DNA of 48,036 nt. It comes from Verrucomicrobiota bacterium. Its GTDB lineage: Bacteria; Verrucomicrobiota; Verrucomicrobiia; Limisphaerales; JADJPG01. The stretch is from positions 1-48,036 of the forward strand of contig JADJPG010000053.1 in the NCBI GenBank assembly GCA_016713365.1, in the 5' to 3' direction. Both the position numbers and the translations under genes were made by a program. Numbering within the stretch: the stretch's first letter is position 1; each line of letters opens with the position of its first letter. Positions 15,369-24,132 of this stretch are shown here, in pieces. The notes under the pieces are model-generated. The model did not search any database. It was given only the letters and a program-made list of their open reading frames with translations, and had not been told where the DNA came from.

Positions 15369-17903
15369 ATGGATTCCAACCCACCGTCAGAAGTCCCCGA
15401 ACCCTTTGCGCGAGTCTTGCTGGTTGAAGACGACGCCGCGGTGGGTGAGATGCTGCAGGATGGGTTGCTGGCGGATGGCGTCGCGGTGGATGCTGTTTCC
15501 TGCGTGCGCGAGGCGATGCAGCGTGTACGCGAGGGAGGTGTCGATCTGGTGTTGCTCGACCTTGGGTTTCCCGATGGAGATGGATTCGAGTATCTTCAGG
15601 CGTTGAAGGAAGATTCTTCCCTGAACGGCGTTCCCGTGATGGTTTTGACGGCAAAAAGCTCGGTAAATGACAAGGTCAGGGGGTTCGATCTCGGCGCGGT
15701 CGATTACGTCACCAAGCCGTTTGATTTGATTGAGCTCCGGGCGCGGGTCCGCGCGGTAATCAAGGTTCAGCGTCTTCAGGAGCAGCTGCGCGAAGCCAAC
15801 CAGCGGCTGGATGGTGCACGGATCGCCGCCGAGGAGAATGCGTCAGGCAAGGCGGAGTTCCTCGCGACCATGAGCCATGAGATTCGCACGCCGATGAACG
15901 GTGTGATCGCCATGACGAGTCTCTTGATGCAGACGGATCTGGCCCCCGACCAGCGGGATTTTGTTGAAACGATCCGCACGAGCGGAGAGTCGCTTCTGAC
16001 GATCATCGATGACATCCTGAACTTCTCCAAACTCGAATCGAAGAAGATGGAGCTGGAATTGCGCCCCATGGATCTCCGCCAGTGTGTGGAGGAAACCCTC
16101 GATCTTCTCGCGTCGCGCGCTTCGGAAAAGAATCTCGATCTGGTTTATCAAATTGCGACTGACACCCCGACCTCCGTTTCTGCGGACAGCACGCGCATTC
16201 GTCAGATTCTCGTCAACTTGGTCAACAATGCGATCAAGTTCACCACCTCGGGCTCTGTTGCGATCAGTGTTTCGGCAAAGGCCCTGACCGGTTCGGCAGA
16301 GCAGGGCGCCGTGGTGCGCGAGTTTCATTTCACGGTGCGAGATACGGGCATTGGTATACCGGCGGACCGCATCGGGCGTTTGTTTCGGACCTTCAGTCAG
16401 GCGGACAGTTCGATCACCCGGCAATACGGTGGAACGGGCCTGGGCCTCGCGATCAGCAAGGGATTGGCGGAACTCATGGGCGGTCGGATGTGGGTGGAGA
16501 GCACGGTCGGAACAGGCTCCGCATTCCACTTCACTCTGCCGCTCCCGGAATGCACCGGTCTGACTTCATTCACCACCCGGCCGATTCTCCCGGCGCTGGC
16601 AGGGCAGCGCGTGTTGGTGGTGGAGGATGGCGCGGCCAGCCGCAAGGTGTTGTCCGAACAGCTGGCGCAGTGGGGCATGACTCCCGTATCTGTGGAGACT
16701 GCGCAGCAGGCGGTTGATGAAGTTGGAAAACTTCCGGGTGTTGCTCTCGCCATTGTGGATTGTCAATTGCCTGGACAGGGCGGCGCAAAGCTCGCGGCGG
16801 ATCTGCGGAAGCATCGGAATCATCATTCGCTTCCTGTGCTGTTGTTGAATTGGGTTGGAGCGCCGCTGGATACCGGAGATTTGCCGGCATCGCATTGCGT
16901 GGTGGTCACGAAGCCCGTCAAACCAGCCCAGTTACAGGCCGGAGTCGCTCAGCTTCTCTCTGGCGCCCGGCCCACGGTGGTGAAGAAGCATCAGCCGGTC
17001 TCGAAGCTGGATGGAACGATGGCCGCGCGTCTGCCTCTGAGAATTCTGCTCACAGACGACAATGTCATCAACCAGAAGGTTGCGCTGCGATTGCTTCAAC
17101 AACTGGGTTACAAAGCTGACACCGCGAACAACGGTGCGGAAGCCGTCCGGGCGGTGGAGCAAAGTCCCTACGATGTCATCCTCATGGACGTGCAGATGCC
17201 GGAGGTGGACGGACTGGAGGCTACTCGCCGCATTCGTCAACGGCAGAAAGATCCTGCGCCGAGTGAAAACTTCCAACGCGACATCATCATCATCGCGATG
17301 ACGGCGAACGCGATGCAAGGTGACCGGGAGAAATGCGTGGCGTCGGGCATGGACGATTACCTGCCCAAGCCGGTGCGCCCCGAAGCGCTCCAGACGATGC
17401 TCGAAGCACATGCAACGCGGCTTCACGCGAATTCAAAGGCGCGCAAGCTGGCTGAGGAGGAATTGATTCCAGCTGCTGAGGTGGTCGAGCCTTCGGCGGC
17501 CGTTCCCGACTTAAAGGTCCTTCCGCCTGCCGATGCCTCGCCGGTCATTGAGCAGCCTCCGGTGGACATGGAACGATTGAACGACTTTGCCGGAGGCAGT
17601 CTGGAGAATTACAACGAACTGGTTGCCCTTTACATCAAACAGACCACAGAGCAACTGGACCAGATACGCACCGCCATTTCAGAGCGGAACTCGGAACGGA
17701 TGTCGCGTCTCGCGCACAGCTGCGCTGGAGCCAGTGCCACCTGCGGAATGGCTGCCATCGTCCCACTCCTTCGTCAGGTCGAGTATCTCGGGCACGACGA
17801 AAAGATCGACGAAGCGTCGGGTATCCTTCCGTCCATCGATTTGGAGTTCGAACGACTCAAACGTTATCTCGAAACGCAGAAACCGATTGCCTTGGCAGGC
17901 TGA
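15369..17903 (+). CDS. Hybrid histidine kinase: REC-HisKA-HATPase-REC-REC-Hpt
   Basis: 844 residues starting 15 bp after the previous kinase. The N-terminal receiver has VEDDAA and phospho-acceptor D64 (VLLDLGFPDG). A coiled-coil linker (about 130-160) leads to HisKA with H170 in TMSHEIRTPMNGVI. The ATPase domain has NNAIKF, DTGIGIP and GGTGLGLAISK. The middle receiver is degenerate (VVEDGAASRK, IVDCQLPGQGG), and the third is intact (LTDDNVINQK, ILMDVQMPEVDG, MTANAM). The Hpt domain has RLAHSCAGASATCG, with the acceptor His but a looser H-x-x-K/A-G-S motif than usual. Input by an N-terminal receiver means it is probably driven by another kinase, plausibly its neighbour. Soluble. Confidence 0.95.
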   Translation: MDSNPPSEVPEPFARVLLVEDDAAVGEMLQDGLLADGVAVDAVSCVREAMQRVREGGVDLVLLDLGFPDGDGFEYLQALKEDSSLNGVPVMVLTAKSSVNDKVRGFDLGAVDYVTKPFDLIELRARVRAVIKVQRLQEQLREANQRLDGARIAAEENASGKAEFLATMSHEIRTPMNGVIAMTSLLMQTDLAPDQRDFVETIRTSGESLLTIIDDILNFSKLESKKMELELRPMDLRQCVEETLDLLASRASEKNLDLVYQIATDTPTSVSADSTRIRQILVNLVNNAIKFTTSGSVAISVSAKALTGSAEQGAVVREFHFTVRDTGIGIPADRIGRLFRTFSQADSSITRQYGGTGLGLAISKGLAELMGGRMWVESTVGTGSAFHFTLPLPECTGLTSFTTRPILPALAGQRVLVVEDGAASRKVLSEQLAQWGMTPVSVETAQQAVDEVGKLPGVALAIVDCQLPGQGGAKLAADLRKHRNHHSLPVLLLNWVGAPLDTGDLPASHCVVVTKPVKPAQLQAGVAQLLSGARPTVVKKHQPVSKLDGTMAARLPLRILLTDDNVINQKVALRLLQQLGYKADTANNGAEAVRAVEQSPYDVILMDVQMPEVDGLEATRRIRQRQKDPAPSENFQRDIIIIAMTANAMQGDREKCVASGMDDYLPKPVRPEALQTMLEAHATRLHANSKARKLAEEELIPAAEVVEPSAAVPDLKVLPPADASPVIEQPPVDMERLNDFAGGSLENYNELVALYIKQTTEQLDQIRTAISERNSERMSRLAHSCAGASATCGMAAIVPLLRQVEYLGHDEKIDEASGILPSIDLEFERLKRYLETQKPIALAG

Positions 17904-17918
17904 TTTTTTATTGGGCCT

Positions 17919-19271
17919 ATGAAGAAAATTTTAATCATTGAGGACGATGCCATCGTTGCACACATCTATCGCAGCCGCCTGGAGAAGGAGGGTTACACCG
18001 TGGAGGTGTGCGAGGATGGGCAGGCCGGCTTTTATCGAATTCACGAGTTTCATCCCTCGGCCATCTTGCTCGACCTGATGCTGCCCAAGATGAATGGCGT
18101 GGACATCTTGAAGAAGATCCGGGCCGAAGGAGAATTCCGCCAGACTCCCGTCGTCGTCTTCACCAATGCCTACGTTCCCAACATGATCCAGGAAGCGATG
18201 GCTGCCGGAGCTTCGCTGGTGTGCAACAAGGCGACGCTCACTCCGCGCCAGGTTCTCGATGCCCTGGCGAATTTGCTCAGTGGTGCGGGCGCGGTGCCGG
18301 CACCCGCGAAGATTCTTCCCATAGCACCGGCGCCGCCCACAAGCCCGACGGCGCGACGTGGCGATCCGCTCTTCCAGCCCTCGGCCCCGAGTGGTTTCGA
18401 AGGCAGCCCGCCGCCCCAGCGTGGATTCGTGACCCCGGATGATGTGGATTCATCCCGGCCGGGTTTGGGACGTGCCGCCATTGGAAAGGTGTCGAAACAG
18501 CCTCCATCGGTTACGGAATCCTCGGAAGATGCCGCCTTCCAAGCGGAGCTCGCCGAGGCGTTCAACAGCGCCAAGATCGACACCATCTCGAACCTGCGCA
18601 AACATGTTCACGGCTTCACGAAAACCGCGGATGACACTGTGCGAATGCAGGCGTTGCTTGGACTTTATCGAAAAGTTCACTCGCTGACCGGCAGCGCTGG
18701 AATCGCCGGGTTCACTGCCGTCTCCCAGTTCACCGCAGCCCTGGAGGTGCTGCTGAAGGAGCTTTACGACAAACCGAAGAACATCAATGCATCCACGATG
18801 CGGACGGTGGTGTATTCGGTTGATTTCCTTGCCGAGTTGTTCAAAAGCAACACGCCTCAATCGGAGCCGATCTCCACCTCGGGTATCCTTGTCGTTGATG
18901 ACGAGATTCTGTCCCGCCGCGCCGTGACCTATGCTCTCGAGAAGGCCAACCTGAAGTGCGTGAGCGTGGAAGATCCTCTAGTCGCGCTCCAGCTTGCCAC
19001 GGAGAATGCCTACGACTTGATCTTCCTCGACGTGCAAATGCCCGGCCTGGATGGCTTCGAGCTATGCTCGAAGATTCGCGCGCTGCCGACCAACAAAACC
19101 ACGCCGGTCATTTTTGTGACGAGCCTCACCGACTTCAAGAGCCGCGCTCGTTCCAGTCTCAGCGGTGGCACCGATCTGATCGCGAAACCGTTCATGTTCA
19201 TCGAACTCGCCGTCAAGGCCCTCACGCATGTGATTCGCGGGCGGGTGGTGTTGCAGAAGATGGCCGCTTAA
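17919..19271 (+). CDS. REC-Hpt-REC phosphorelay protein
   Basis: 450 residues, 15 bp after the hybrid kinase, so third in the operon. The first receiver (1-125) has IIEDDA, D52 (LLDLMLPKMNG) and the Lys in VCNKATLTP. A Pro-rich linker of about 80 residues follows, then an Hpt-like helical bundle (about 205-310) with H254 in RKVHSLTGSAGIAGF. The C-terminal receiver (about 322-450) has VVDDEI, D371 (IFLDVQMPGLDGF) and Lys in IAKPF. There is no DNA-binding or enzymatic output domain, so it looks like a phosphate shuttle between the two kinases upstream and an unseen output protein. Confidence 0.9.
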   Translation: MKKILIIEDDAIVAHIYRSRLEKEGYTVEVCEDGQAGFYRIHEFHPSAILLDLMLPKMNGVDILKKIRAEGEFRQTPVVVFTNAYVPNMIQEAMAAGASLVCNKATLTPRQVLDALANLLSGAGAVPAPAKILPIAPAPPTSPTARRGDPLFQPSAPSGFEGSPPPQRGFVTPDDVDSSRPGLGRAAIGKVSKQPPSVTESSEDAAFQAELAEAFNSAKIDTISNLRKHVHGFTKTADDTVRMQALLGLYRKVHSLTGSAGIAGFTAVSQFTAALEVLLKELYDKPKNINASTMRTVVYSVDFLAELFKSNTPQSEPISTSGILVVDDEILSRRAVTYALEKANLKCVSVEDPLVALQLATENAYDLIFLDVQMPGLDGFELCSKIRALPTNKTTPVIFVTSLTDFKSRARSSLSGGTDLIAKPFMFIELAVKALTHVIRGRVVLQKMAA

Positions 19272-19329
19272 GGCGCTGGCGCCTGCGGCCGCCTTTGACA
19301 TTCGCGCAGGGCATTCCTAACCTCGCCTC

Positions 19330-19818
19330 ATGGAATGTCTGCACGCGCCGTGGCGCATCCAATACATCCTTTCGCCCAAGCCTGCCCCATCCGAGGTCAG
19401 CCTCTTCTCGCGCATTGCCCAATCCAGCGATGACGCGGGCCATCACGTCATTGCGCGCGACCGAACCTGTTACGCGCTGCTGAACAATTATCCCTACAAC
19501 GGTGGCCATCTCATGGTCGTGCCCTACAAGCAGGTTGCGGATTTCTCGGAGCTGACGGACGACGAGATGCTCGACCTCATGAAGCTCATGCGTCGTTGCC
19601 AGGCGGCGCTTACGGAGGTCATGAAGCCGGACGGCTTTAATATCGGCGTCAACCTCGGCAAGGTCGCTGGCGCCGGCATTGCGGAACACCTCCATATCCA
19701 CGTCGTTCCACGCTGGAACGGCGACACAAACTTTATGCCCGTGCTCGCGCAAACCACCGTTATGCCCCAGGCATTGCAGGAACTTGCTGCGCAGCTGCGC
19801 GCCGCCCTCACGCTTTAA
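19330..19818 (+). CDS. HIT family hydrolase (Ap4A-phosphorylase / FHIT-like)
   Basis: 162 residues. Nucleotide hydrolase or transferase of the histidine-triad superfamily. The catalytic triad motif H120-L-H122-I-H124 (EHLHIHVVPRW) is intact, preceded by the substrate-binding strand FNIGVNLGKVAGAGIAEH. NNYPYNGGHLMVVPYKQV is the typical HIT N-terminal segment, and the W-R-N-G-D-TNFMPV ending is that of the bacterial FHIT-like branch. Begins an apparent housekeeping run with phoH, ybeY and recO on the plus strand; the start of phoH lies 13 bp downstream. Confidence 0.93.
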   Translation: MECLHAPWRIQYILSPKPAPSEVSLFSRIAQSSDDAGHHVIARDRTCYALLNNYPYNGGHLMVVPYKQVADFSELTDDEMLDLMKLMRRCQAALTEVMKPDGFNIGVNLGKVAGAGIAEHLHIHVVPRWNGDTNFMPVLAQTTVMPQALQELAAQLRAALTL

Positions 19819-19831
19819 TCCCCCTGTCTCC

Positions 19832-20791
19832 ATGCCATCTGAAACACTTCATTTCGAGAACGCCCGTTTTGCCCAGCAGTTGTTGAACAACGACGCCCAG
19901 ACGCTCCATACCCTCGAGCAATCCCTCGGCATCAAGGCCACCACGCGCGAGGGGTGGATAAAGATCGAAGGTTCGGAGGACGCCATCGCGCGCGCGAAGC
20001 AGCTCTTCCAAGTTCTCGAGTCGTCATTGAAGGCGGGTCATCCGCTGCGGGGACGCGACTTCTCGCATGTGTTGAACGTGGTGCAGAACGAAGGCGTCTC
20101 CGCGCTCAAGGAGCTTTACTCGGAGAAGATTCTGACGTCGGGTAAGAAGGCGAACGTTGTTCCCAAGACGGTCGGCCAGAAGAATTACGTTGAGGCCATT
20201 CGCAAACACGACGTGAGCTTCGGCATTGGCCCCGCTGGCACGGGCAAAACCTATCTCGCGATGGCGATGGCGGTGGCCGCGCTGCGGGAGGAGAAAGTTT
20301 CGCGCATCATCCTCACGCGGCCGGCAGTGGAGGCGGGTGAAGCGCTCGGGTTCCTGCCGGGCGATCTTTACGAAAAGATTGATCCCTACCTCCGCCCGCT
20401 GCTGGACGCGCTGCACGACATGATGCCTGCCGAGGACATCGTCAAGAATCGCGAGCGCGGCGTCATTGAGATCGCGCCGCTGGCCTATATGCGCGGACGC
20501 ACGCTCAATCACGCGTTCATCATTCTGGACGAAGCGCAGAACGCGACAGCCGAGCAGATGTTCATGTTCCTTACCCGCCTCGGATACAGCAGCAAGGCGG
20601 TCATCACGGGCGACGTGACGCAGATTGATCTTCCGTCCAACAAGAAATCTGGCCTCGTCGAAGCCAAGCACGCGCTGAAATCCGTCGAAGGCGTCGCGAT
20701 TGTCGAGTTCAGCAAGCGCGATGTCGTTCGTCATCAGCTCGTGCAACGCATCATCTCGGCCTACGAGGAACATCGCGGTCTGACCCAATGA
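19832..20791 (+). CDS. phoH: PhoH-like protein (PhoH/YbeZ, ATPase)
   Basis: 319 residues from ATG 19832; an ORF extending to 19679 overlaps the HIT gene in another frame and is ignored. N-terminal KH-like region with LEQSLGIKATTREGWIKIEG (about 30-48), then an ATPase core with Walker A GIGPAGTGKT (131-140), RPAVEAGEALGFLPGDL, and Walker B HAFIILDEAQNAT. Sensor-type STOP is GDVTQIDLPSNKKSGL. PhoH/YbeZ is an RNA-related ATPase that partners the RNase YbeY, encoded directly downstream with a 4-bp ATGA overlap, the widely conserved arrangement. Confidence 0.95.
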   Translation: MPSETLHFENARFAQQLLNNDAQTLHTLEQSLGIKATTREGWIKIEGSEDAIARAKQLFQVLESSLKAGHPLRGRDFSHVLNVVQNEGVSALKELYSEKILTSGKKANVVPKTVGQKNYVEAIRKHDVSFGIGPAGTGKTYLAMAMAVAALREEKVSRIILTRPAVEAGEALGFLPGDLYEKIDPYLRPLLDALHDMMPAEDIVKNRERGVIEIAPLAYMRGRTLNHAFIILDEAQNATAEQMFMFLTRLGYSSKAVITGDVTQIDLPSNKKSGLVEAKHALKSVEGVAIVEFSKRDVVRHQLVQRIISAYEEHRGLTQ

Positions 20792-21375
20792 GTCACACGC
20801 TCTCGCTGCGAAACCGCCAGCGGGTGCGGCGCGTTGATACCCGCCTGCTGCGCCGGTTGACGCTGCATGTTCTCCGTCGCGAACTGAAGATCGGAACGTT
20901 CGAACTCGCCATCCATCTCGTCGGCGCGCGGGAAATGGCCCAGGTGAATTGGGACTTCCTCCAGCACGAAGGCTCGACGGATGTGATCACGTTTGATCAT
21001 TCCAATCCTGAATTTCGAGTTCCGGGTTCCGACTTCCGAGTGGCGGACGGAGTGGATGAACCCAGAACCCGAAACGTAATGGTCGAAACCGGCCTTCACG
21101 GCGAACTTTTCATTTGCCTCGACGACGCGGTGAAGCAGGCGCGCGAATTCCGCACCACCTGGCAGGGTGAACTTGCGCGGTATGTCATCCATGGATTGCT
21201 GCACCTCTGCGGCCATGATGATCTTTCGCCCGGGCCGCGTCGCGCGATGAAGCGTGAGGAGAATCGGCTGGTGCGGTTGGTCGCCAAGGAGTTCGCGCTC
21301 GCTCAACTCGAAATGCGGCCGGTGAAAGTTAAAACGCGTCGGCCGTCATTGCAGAAACCTTCGTCGAAACGCTGA
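20788..21375 (+). CDS. ybeY: Endoribonuclease YbeY (rRNA maturation), with an in-frame insertion
   Basis: 195 residues; processes the 3' end of 16S rRNA. The metal-site helix reads HGLLHLCGHDD: H135 and H139 are kept. The third ligand, normally His 10 residues after the first (GYDH), is here an Asp with His at +8, so the site may use a shifted ligand. The family motif STDVITFDH is present. Between TFDHS (~72) and LHGELFICLDDA (~103) about 30 extra residues are inserted, encoded by an imperfect inverted repeat (see 21012-21075). The insertion keeps the frame. Start ATG overlaps the phoH stop. Confidence 0.93.
   Translation: MSHTLSLRNRQRVRRVDTRLLRRLTLHVLRRELKIGTFELAIHLVGAREMAQVNWDFLQHEGSTDVITFDHSNPEFRVPGSDFRVADGVDEPRTRNVMVETGLHGELFICLDDAVKQAREFRTTWQGELARYVIHGLLHLCGHDDLSPGPRRAMKREENRLVRLVAKEFALAQLEMRPVKVKTRRPSLQKPSSKR
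21012..21075 (+). repeat. Imperfect inverted repeat inside ybeY
   Basis: Left arm ATTTCGAGTTCCGGGTTC (21012-21029) is the reverse complement of the right arm GAACCCAGAACCCGAAAC (21058-21075) at 15 of 18 positions, around a 28-base loop. The left arm and loop also contain degenerate TTCCGA/TTCCGGG repetitions. It coincides with residues absent from ordinary YbeY, so it resembles a small palindromic element that entered the gene without breaking the frame. Confidence 0.6.
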
Positions 21376-21378
21376 CTC

Positions 21379-22026
21379 GTGGACTGTCGCGCCAACGGCA
21401 TCATTCTTCGCACCCGTCCGCTGACTGAGACGAGTCTCATCGTTCAATGGCTCACGCCCGATCTCGGACGCATCGCGACCGTTGCGAAAGGGGCGCGGCG
21501 CCCGAAGTCCCCGTTTCGCGGCAAGTTGGATCTCTTCTACGAATGCGAATTCAGTTTCGCGCGCAGCCGGCGTTCGGAACTTCATGCGCTGCGGGAGGTG
21601 ACTCTGCGCGAGACGCACAGCACTCTGCGCAAGGACCTTGGCTGGCTGGAGCAAGCCTCTTACGCCGCCGCGCTTGTCGAGCAGACGACGGAAACGGAAA
21701 CGCCGCTGGACGGATTCTACGAATTGTTCTCTGGATTCATCACCGCTCTAGTGATGCATCCGCCGCAGCCGCAAACCGTCTTCGCGTTCGAATTAAAGCT
21801 CCTTGGCCGACTAGGATTGCAACCAGACCCGAACGCGTCGGCGCTGACGCCCGGGAGCAGGGCGATTGTTCAGAAACTCATCGACCTGGATTGGGCTGCC
21901 ATGGTGTCGCTGAAGCCAAGCATGCTTCAGTCGCGGGAGATTCAGCAGTTCCTGGGTGTTGTCTTAAATCACCACACCGGCCGGCCTGCGCGAGGACGCG
22001 AGAGCGCTTTGGCGTTGAACTCTTGA
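21379..22026 (+). CDS. recO: DNA repair protein RecO
   Basis: 215 residues from a GTG at 21379, 3 bp after the ybeY stop. RecO loads RecA onto SSB-coated gaps with RecR and anneals DNA. The N-terminal OB-fold is recognisable: ANGIILRTRPLTETSLIVQW then LGRIATVAKGARRPKSPFRGKLDLF, the most conserved segment of the family. The helical part follows (LVEQTTETETPLDGFYELF, FELKLLGRLGLQPD). It is somewhat shorter than E. coli RecO (242), and the C-terminal Cys zinc motif of some relatives is not seen. Last gene of the plus-strand housekeeping run. Confidence 0.92.
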   Translation: MDCRANGIILRTRPLTETSLIVQWLTPDLGRIATVAKGARRPKSPFRGKLDLFYECEFSFARSRRSELHALREVTLRETHSTLRKDLGWLEQASYAAALVEQTTETETPLDGFYELFSGFITALVMHPPQPQTVFAFELKLLGRLGLQPDPNASALTPGSRAIVQKLIDLDWAAMVSLKPSMLQSREIQQFLGVVLNHHTGRPARGRESALALNS

Positions 22027-22097
22027 ATCGTTAAATGCGGTTGCGATGCTGACGGCTCGGCGCGCCGTGTTGTTGAAACCGCGCGGCTTCCTCCAAT

Positions 22098-22721
22098 TCA
22101 GTTCCGCCACGGATCCCGTTTGGTGACGCGTAAAGTGAGAACAGTTCCGGCGTCATCGAATAGGACCTCCAATGCTTGCACTTCCACCCGGTCGCCCACG
22201 TTGTAGGCGTCAGCGTAGTACCAGAGCACGAGGCGGCGACCGGACAGCGTGAGTTCTTCGGACCAATGCTGACCAAACCACTTGGCGAGTTCGGCGCGGG
22301 TGGTCTTTTCGGGAGTGATGCGAGCCAGGTCTTCTGCGCTAAGTTTGCGTCCGGTGCGCCAGAGAGTGCGATCGATGTCCGGCTGAGTATGGCTGAAGAG
22401 ATGTTTCTCCACGACGCCGGTGGGATCGAAGAGGACGGACAGGATGAGCAGGTTCGACTCGTCACGACGTGGGCTGGCGAACCCGTTCGGATCGTAGCGA
22501 TCTGGTTCGTAGAAGCGCTGGTAAAGGTAGAGCGTGCGGCCTTCCGGGCTCTTCATCATTTGCATTGGCTCGCCAAAGATCTTGTCGATCTCCGCCTTCG
22601 AGGTTTGTCCGTTGCGAATCTGATCGACGGCGGATTTGGCGAGTGAACGGCCCGGGGTCTCGCAGCCCGCAAGCAAAGCGAGGCAGAGCAACAGCAGGCA
22701 AGGCAGGGGGATGAACTTCAT
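22098..22721 (-). CDS. BamE/SmpA-like outer-membrane lipoprotein (probable)
   Basis: 207 residues from ATG 22719-22721; the much longer ORF upstream overlaps the PQQ gene and is not coding. A lipoprotein signal peptide ends LLALLAGC with Cys20 as lipid attachment site. The following DQIRNGQTSKAEIDKIFGEP has the SmpA/OmlA/BamE signature (I-x-x-G-x-T-x-x-E-V/I-x-x-x-G-x-P), and a second similar stretch is ITPEKTTRAELAKWFGQHW, suggesting two BamE-like units. A role in outer-membrane assembly would follow if the family call holds; BamE-like domains also occur in unrelated lipoproteins. It lies 67 bp after the PQQ-propeller gene on the same strand. Confidence 0.7.
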   Translation of the reverse strand: MKFIPLPCLLLLCLALLAGCETPGRSLAKSAVDQIRNGQTSKAEIDKIFGEPMQMMKSPEGRTLYLYQRFYEPDRYDPNGFASPRRDESNLLILSVLFDPTGVVEKHLFSHTQPDIDRTLWRTGRKLSAEDLARITPEKTTRAELAKWFGQHWSEELTLSGRRLVLWYYADAYNVGDRVEVQALEVLFDDAGTVLTLRVTKRDPWRN

Positions 22722-22788
22722 GATCGCGCGTGGTGCTTGACCGGAGAATCGTCGGTGAATTCTGGGGCTCGAATGATGTGCCGTGACC

Positions 22789-24045
22789 TCACTTCGCCAT
22801 GTAGCACCAGAGTGAACCGTGCTCGCGAATGTAGAGACGGCCGTTGGCGACGACAGGATAGGCCCAGGCTTTCTCCATGGGGCTCGAGCGCTTTGGTGCA
22901 TCGGACGGCGTGAGGCGACCCTTTTCGCGGTAGCCTTCCGGGGATGCCTCCACCAACGCCACTTCGCCGTTCTCGCCGTGGAGATAGAGTTTACCGTCGG
23001 CAGCGCACAACGAGGCGGCGCCGATCGCGCGGTCTTCCCACTTGATCTTTCCGGTCGCGAACTCAATGCAGAGCATCGCTTGCGCGGTGGTGCCGTAGAG
23101 GTAATCACCGACCTTCACGCTGCCGCCGATGGCGGTCGGGAGCTTCGCTTCGAAGTAGAGTTCCTGCGCTTCCACGCCGCCGTTCTTCGCTTCGAGTTTC
23201 ACCGCGCCGCCGCCGGTTCCAGCCGAGCCGCAGTAGATGATGTTCCCGGATGCAGTGGGCGAGGGGATGTTCGCGCCGTATTTGCTGACGGCTTTCGCGA
23301 AGCGCCAGAGAAGTTTGCCGCTCGCCGCGTCGATGCCGACCAGGCCCTTGTCGATCATCTGAACGTATTGCTTCACGCCGCCGGTGGTGACGACGATCGC
23401 GGACGAATAAGCCGCGCCGCCAGCTTCAAGAATGGCGCATTTCCAAATCACGTTACCGGTCTTCTTGTTGAGCGCAACGATGGTCGCCTCCGTGCCGCCG
23501 GGACTGCACACCACCGTGTCGCCATCGATGAGTGGCGATTCCGAATAGGCCCACACCCCAGCCTTGCCGCCGAACTCGGTGCGGAGATTTTTCTGCCAGC
23601 GAATCTTGCCGTCCTTCGTGCTGACGCAAGCGAGGTCGCCATCGGAACCGAGCGCAATCAGATCATCGCCAACGACCGTTGGTGTCGAGCGCGCGCCGGG
23701 GAAGCTCGGTCGCTGGTTCGGATTACCGACCTTGCCGAGCTTCGCGGTCCAGAGCGTTTTGCCGTCCGCGGCATTCAGGGCGCGCACGAACTCGTTCTCC
23801 AGTCCGTCGTTGCCGAGTAGATAAATCCGGTCGCCGACAATCGATGGCGTGGAATAACCAGTGCCGGCCTCAGTGATCTTCCAGGCGAGCTTAGGACCTT
23901 CCTTCGGCCATTCTGCGAGCAGGCCTGTTTCCTTCGAGTGACCGTCGCGGGCTGGTCCTCGCCATTGCGGCCAATCGGCGGCGTGGCTTGAGGCCGAGAC
24001 GAGGGCGGTGAGAATCGCGCAGAGAGTGAGGCGGGAGGATTTCAT
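22789..24045 (-). CDS. Secreted PQQ-like beta-propeller repeat protein
   Basis: 418 residues with an N-terminal signal peptide (MKSSRLTLCAILTALVSASSHA), then ADWPQWRGPARDGHS, the usual opening of planctomycete and verrucomicrobial PQQ-propeller proteins. Repeated blades each carry a W-K/W-Q motif and a G-x-V-I-W-K or G-K-x-L-W strand (GKTLWTAKLG, GKIRWQKNL, GNVIWKCAI, GKLLWRFAK, GKIKWEDRAIG). These are structural repeats; no PQQ-dehydrogenase catalytic residues are evident, so a binding or scaffold role is more likely. It is related to the second copy at 30586-31908. Confidence 0.9.
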   Translation of the reverse strand: MKSSRLTLCAILTALVSASSHAADWPQWRGPARDGHSKETGLLAEWPKEGPKLAWKITEAGTGYSTPSIVGDRIYLLGNDGLENEFVRALNAADGKTLWTAKLGKVGNPNQRPSFPGARSTPTVVGDDLIALGSDGDLACVSTKDGKIRWQKNLRTEFGGKAGVWAYSESPLIDGDTVVCSPGGTEATIVALNKKTGNVIWKCAILEAGGAAYSSAIVVTTGGVKQYVQMIDKGLVGIDAASGKLLWRFAKAVSKYGANIPSPTASGNIIYCGSAGTGGGAVKLEAKNGGVEAQELYFEAKLPTAIGGSVKVGDYLYGTTAQAMLCIEFATGKIKWEDRAIGAASLCAADGKLYLHGENGEVALVEASPEGYREKGRLTPSDAPKRSSPMEKAWAYPVVANGRLYIREHGSLWCYMAK

Positions 24046-24132
24046 AGTGTGAGGGCGATTCCATGTCCGGCCCGCCGGATTATCAAGCGAAAGATTGACG
24101 TGCGAATCAGGGTATCCCCGATCCCTCGCCGC

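Noticed and set aside
19268..19296. GC-rich hairpin after the REC-Hpt-REC gene
   Set aside because: The stem can form (GGCGC/GCGCC) but only a three-T tail follows, so terminator function is not supported.
22819..23820. 333-codon plus-strand ORF opposite the PQQ-propeller gene
   Set aside because: Antisense shadow; low-complexity Arg/Ala composition without domains.
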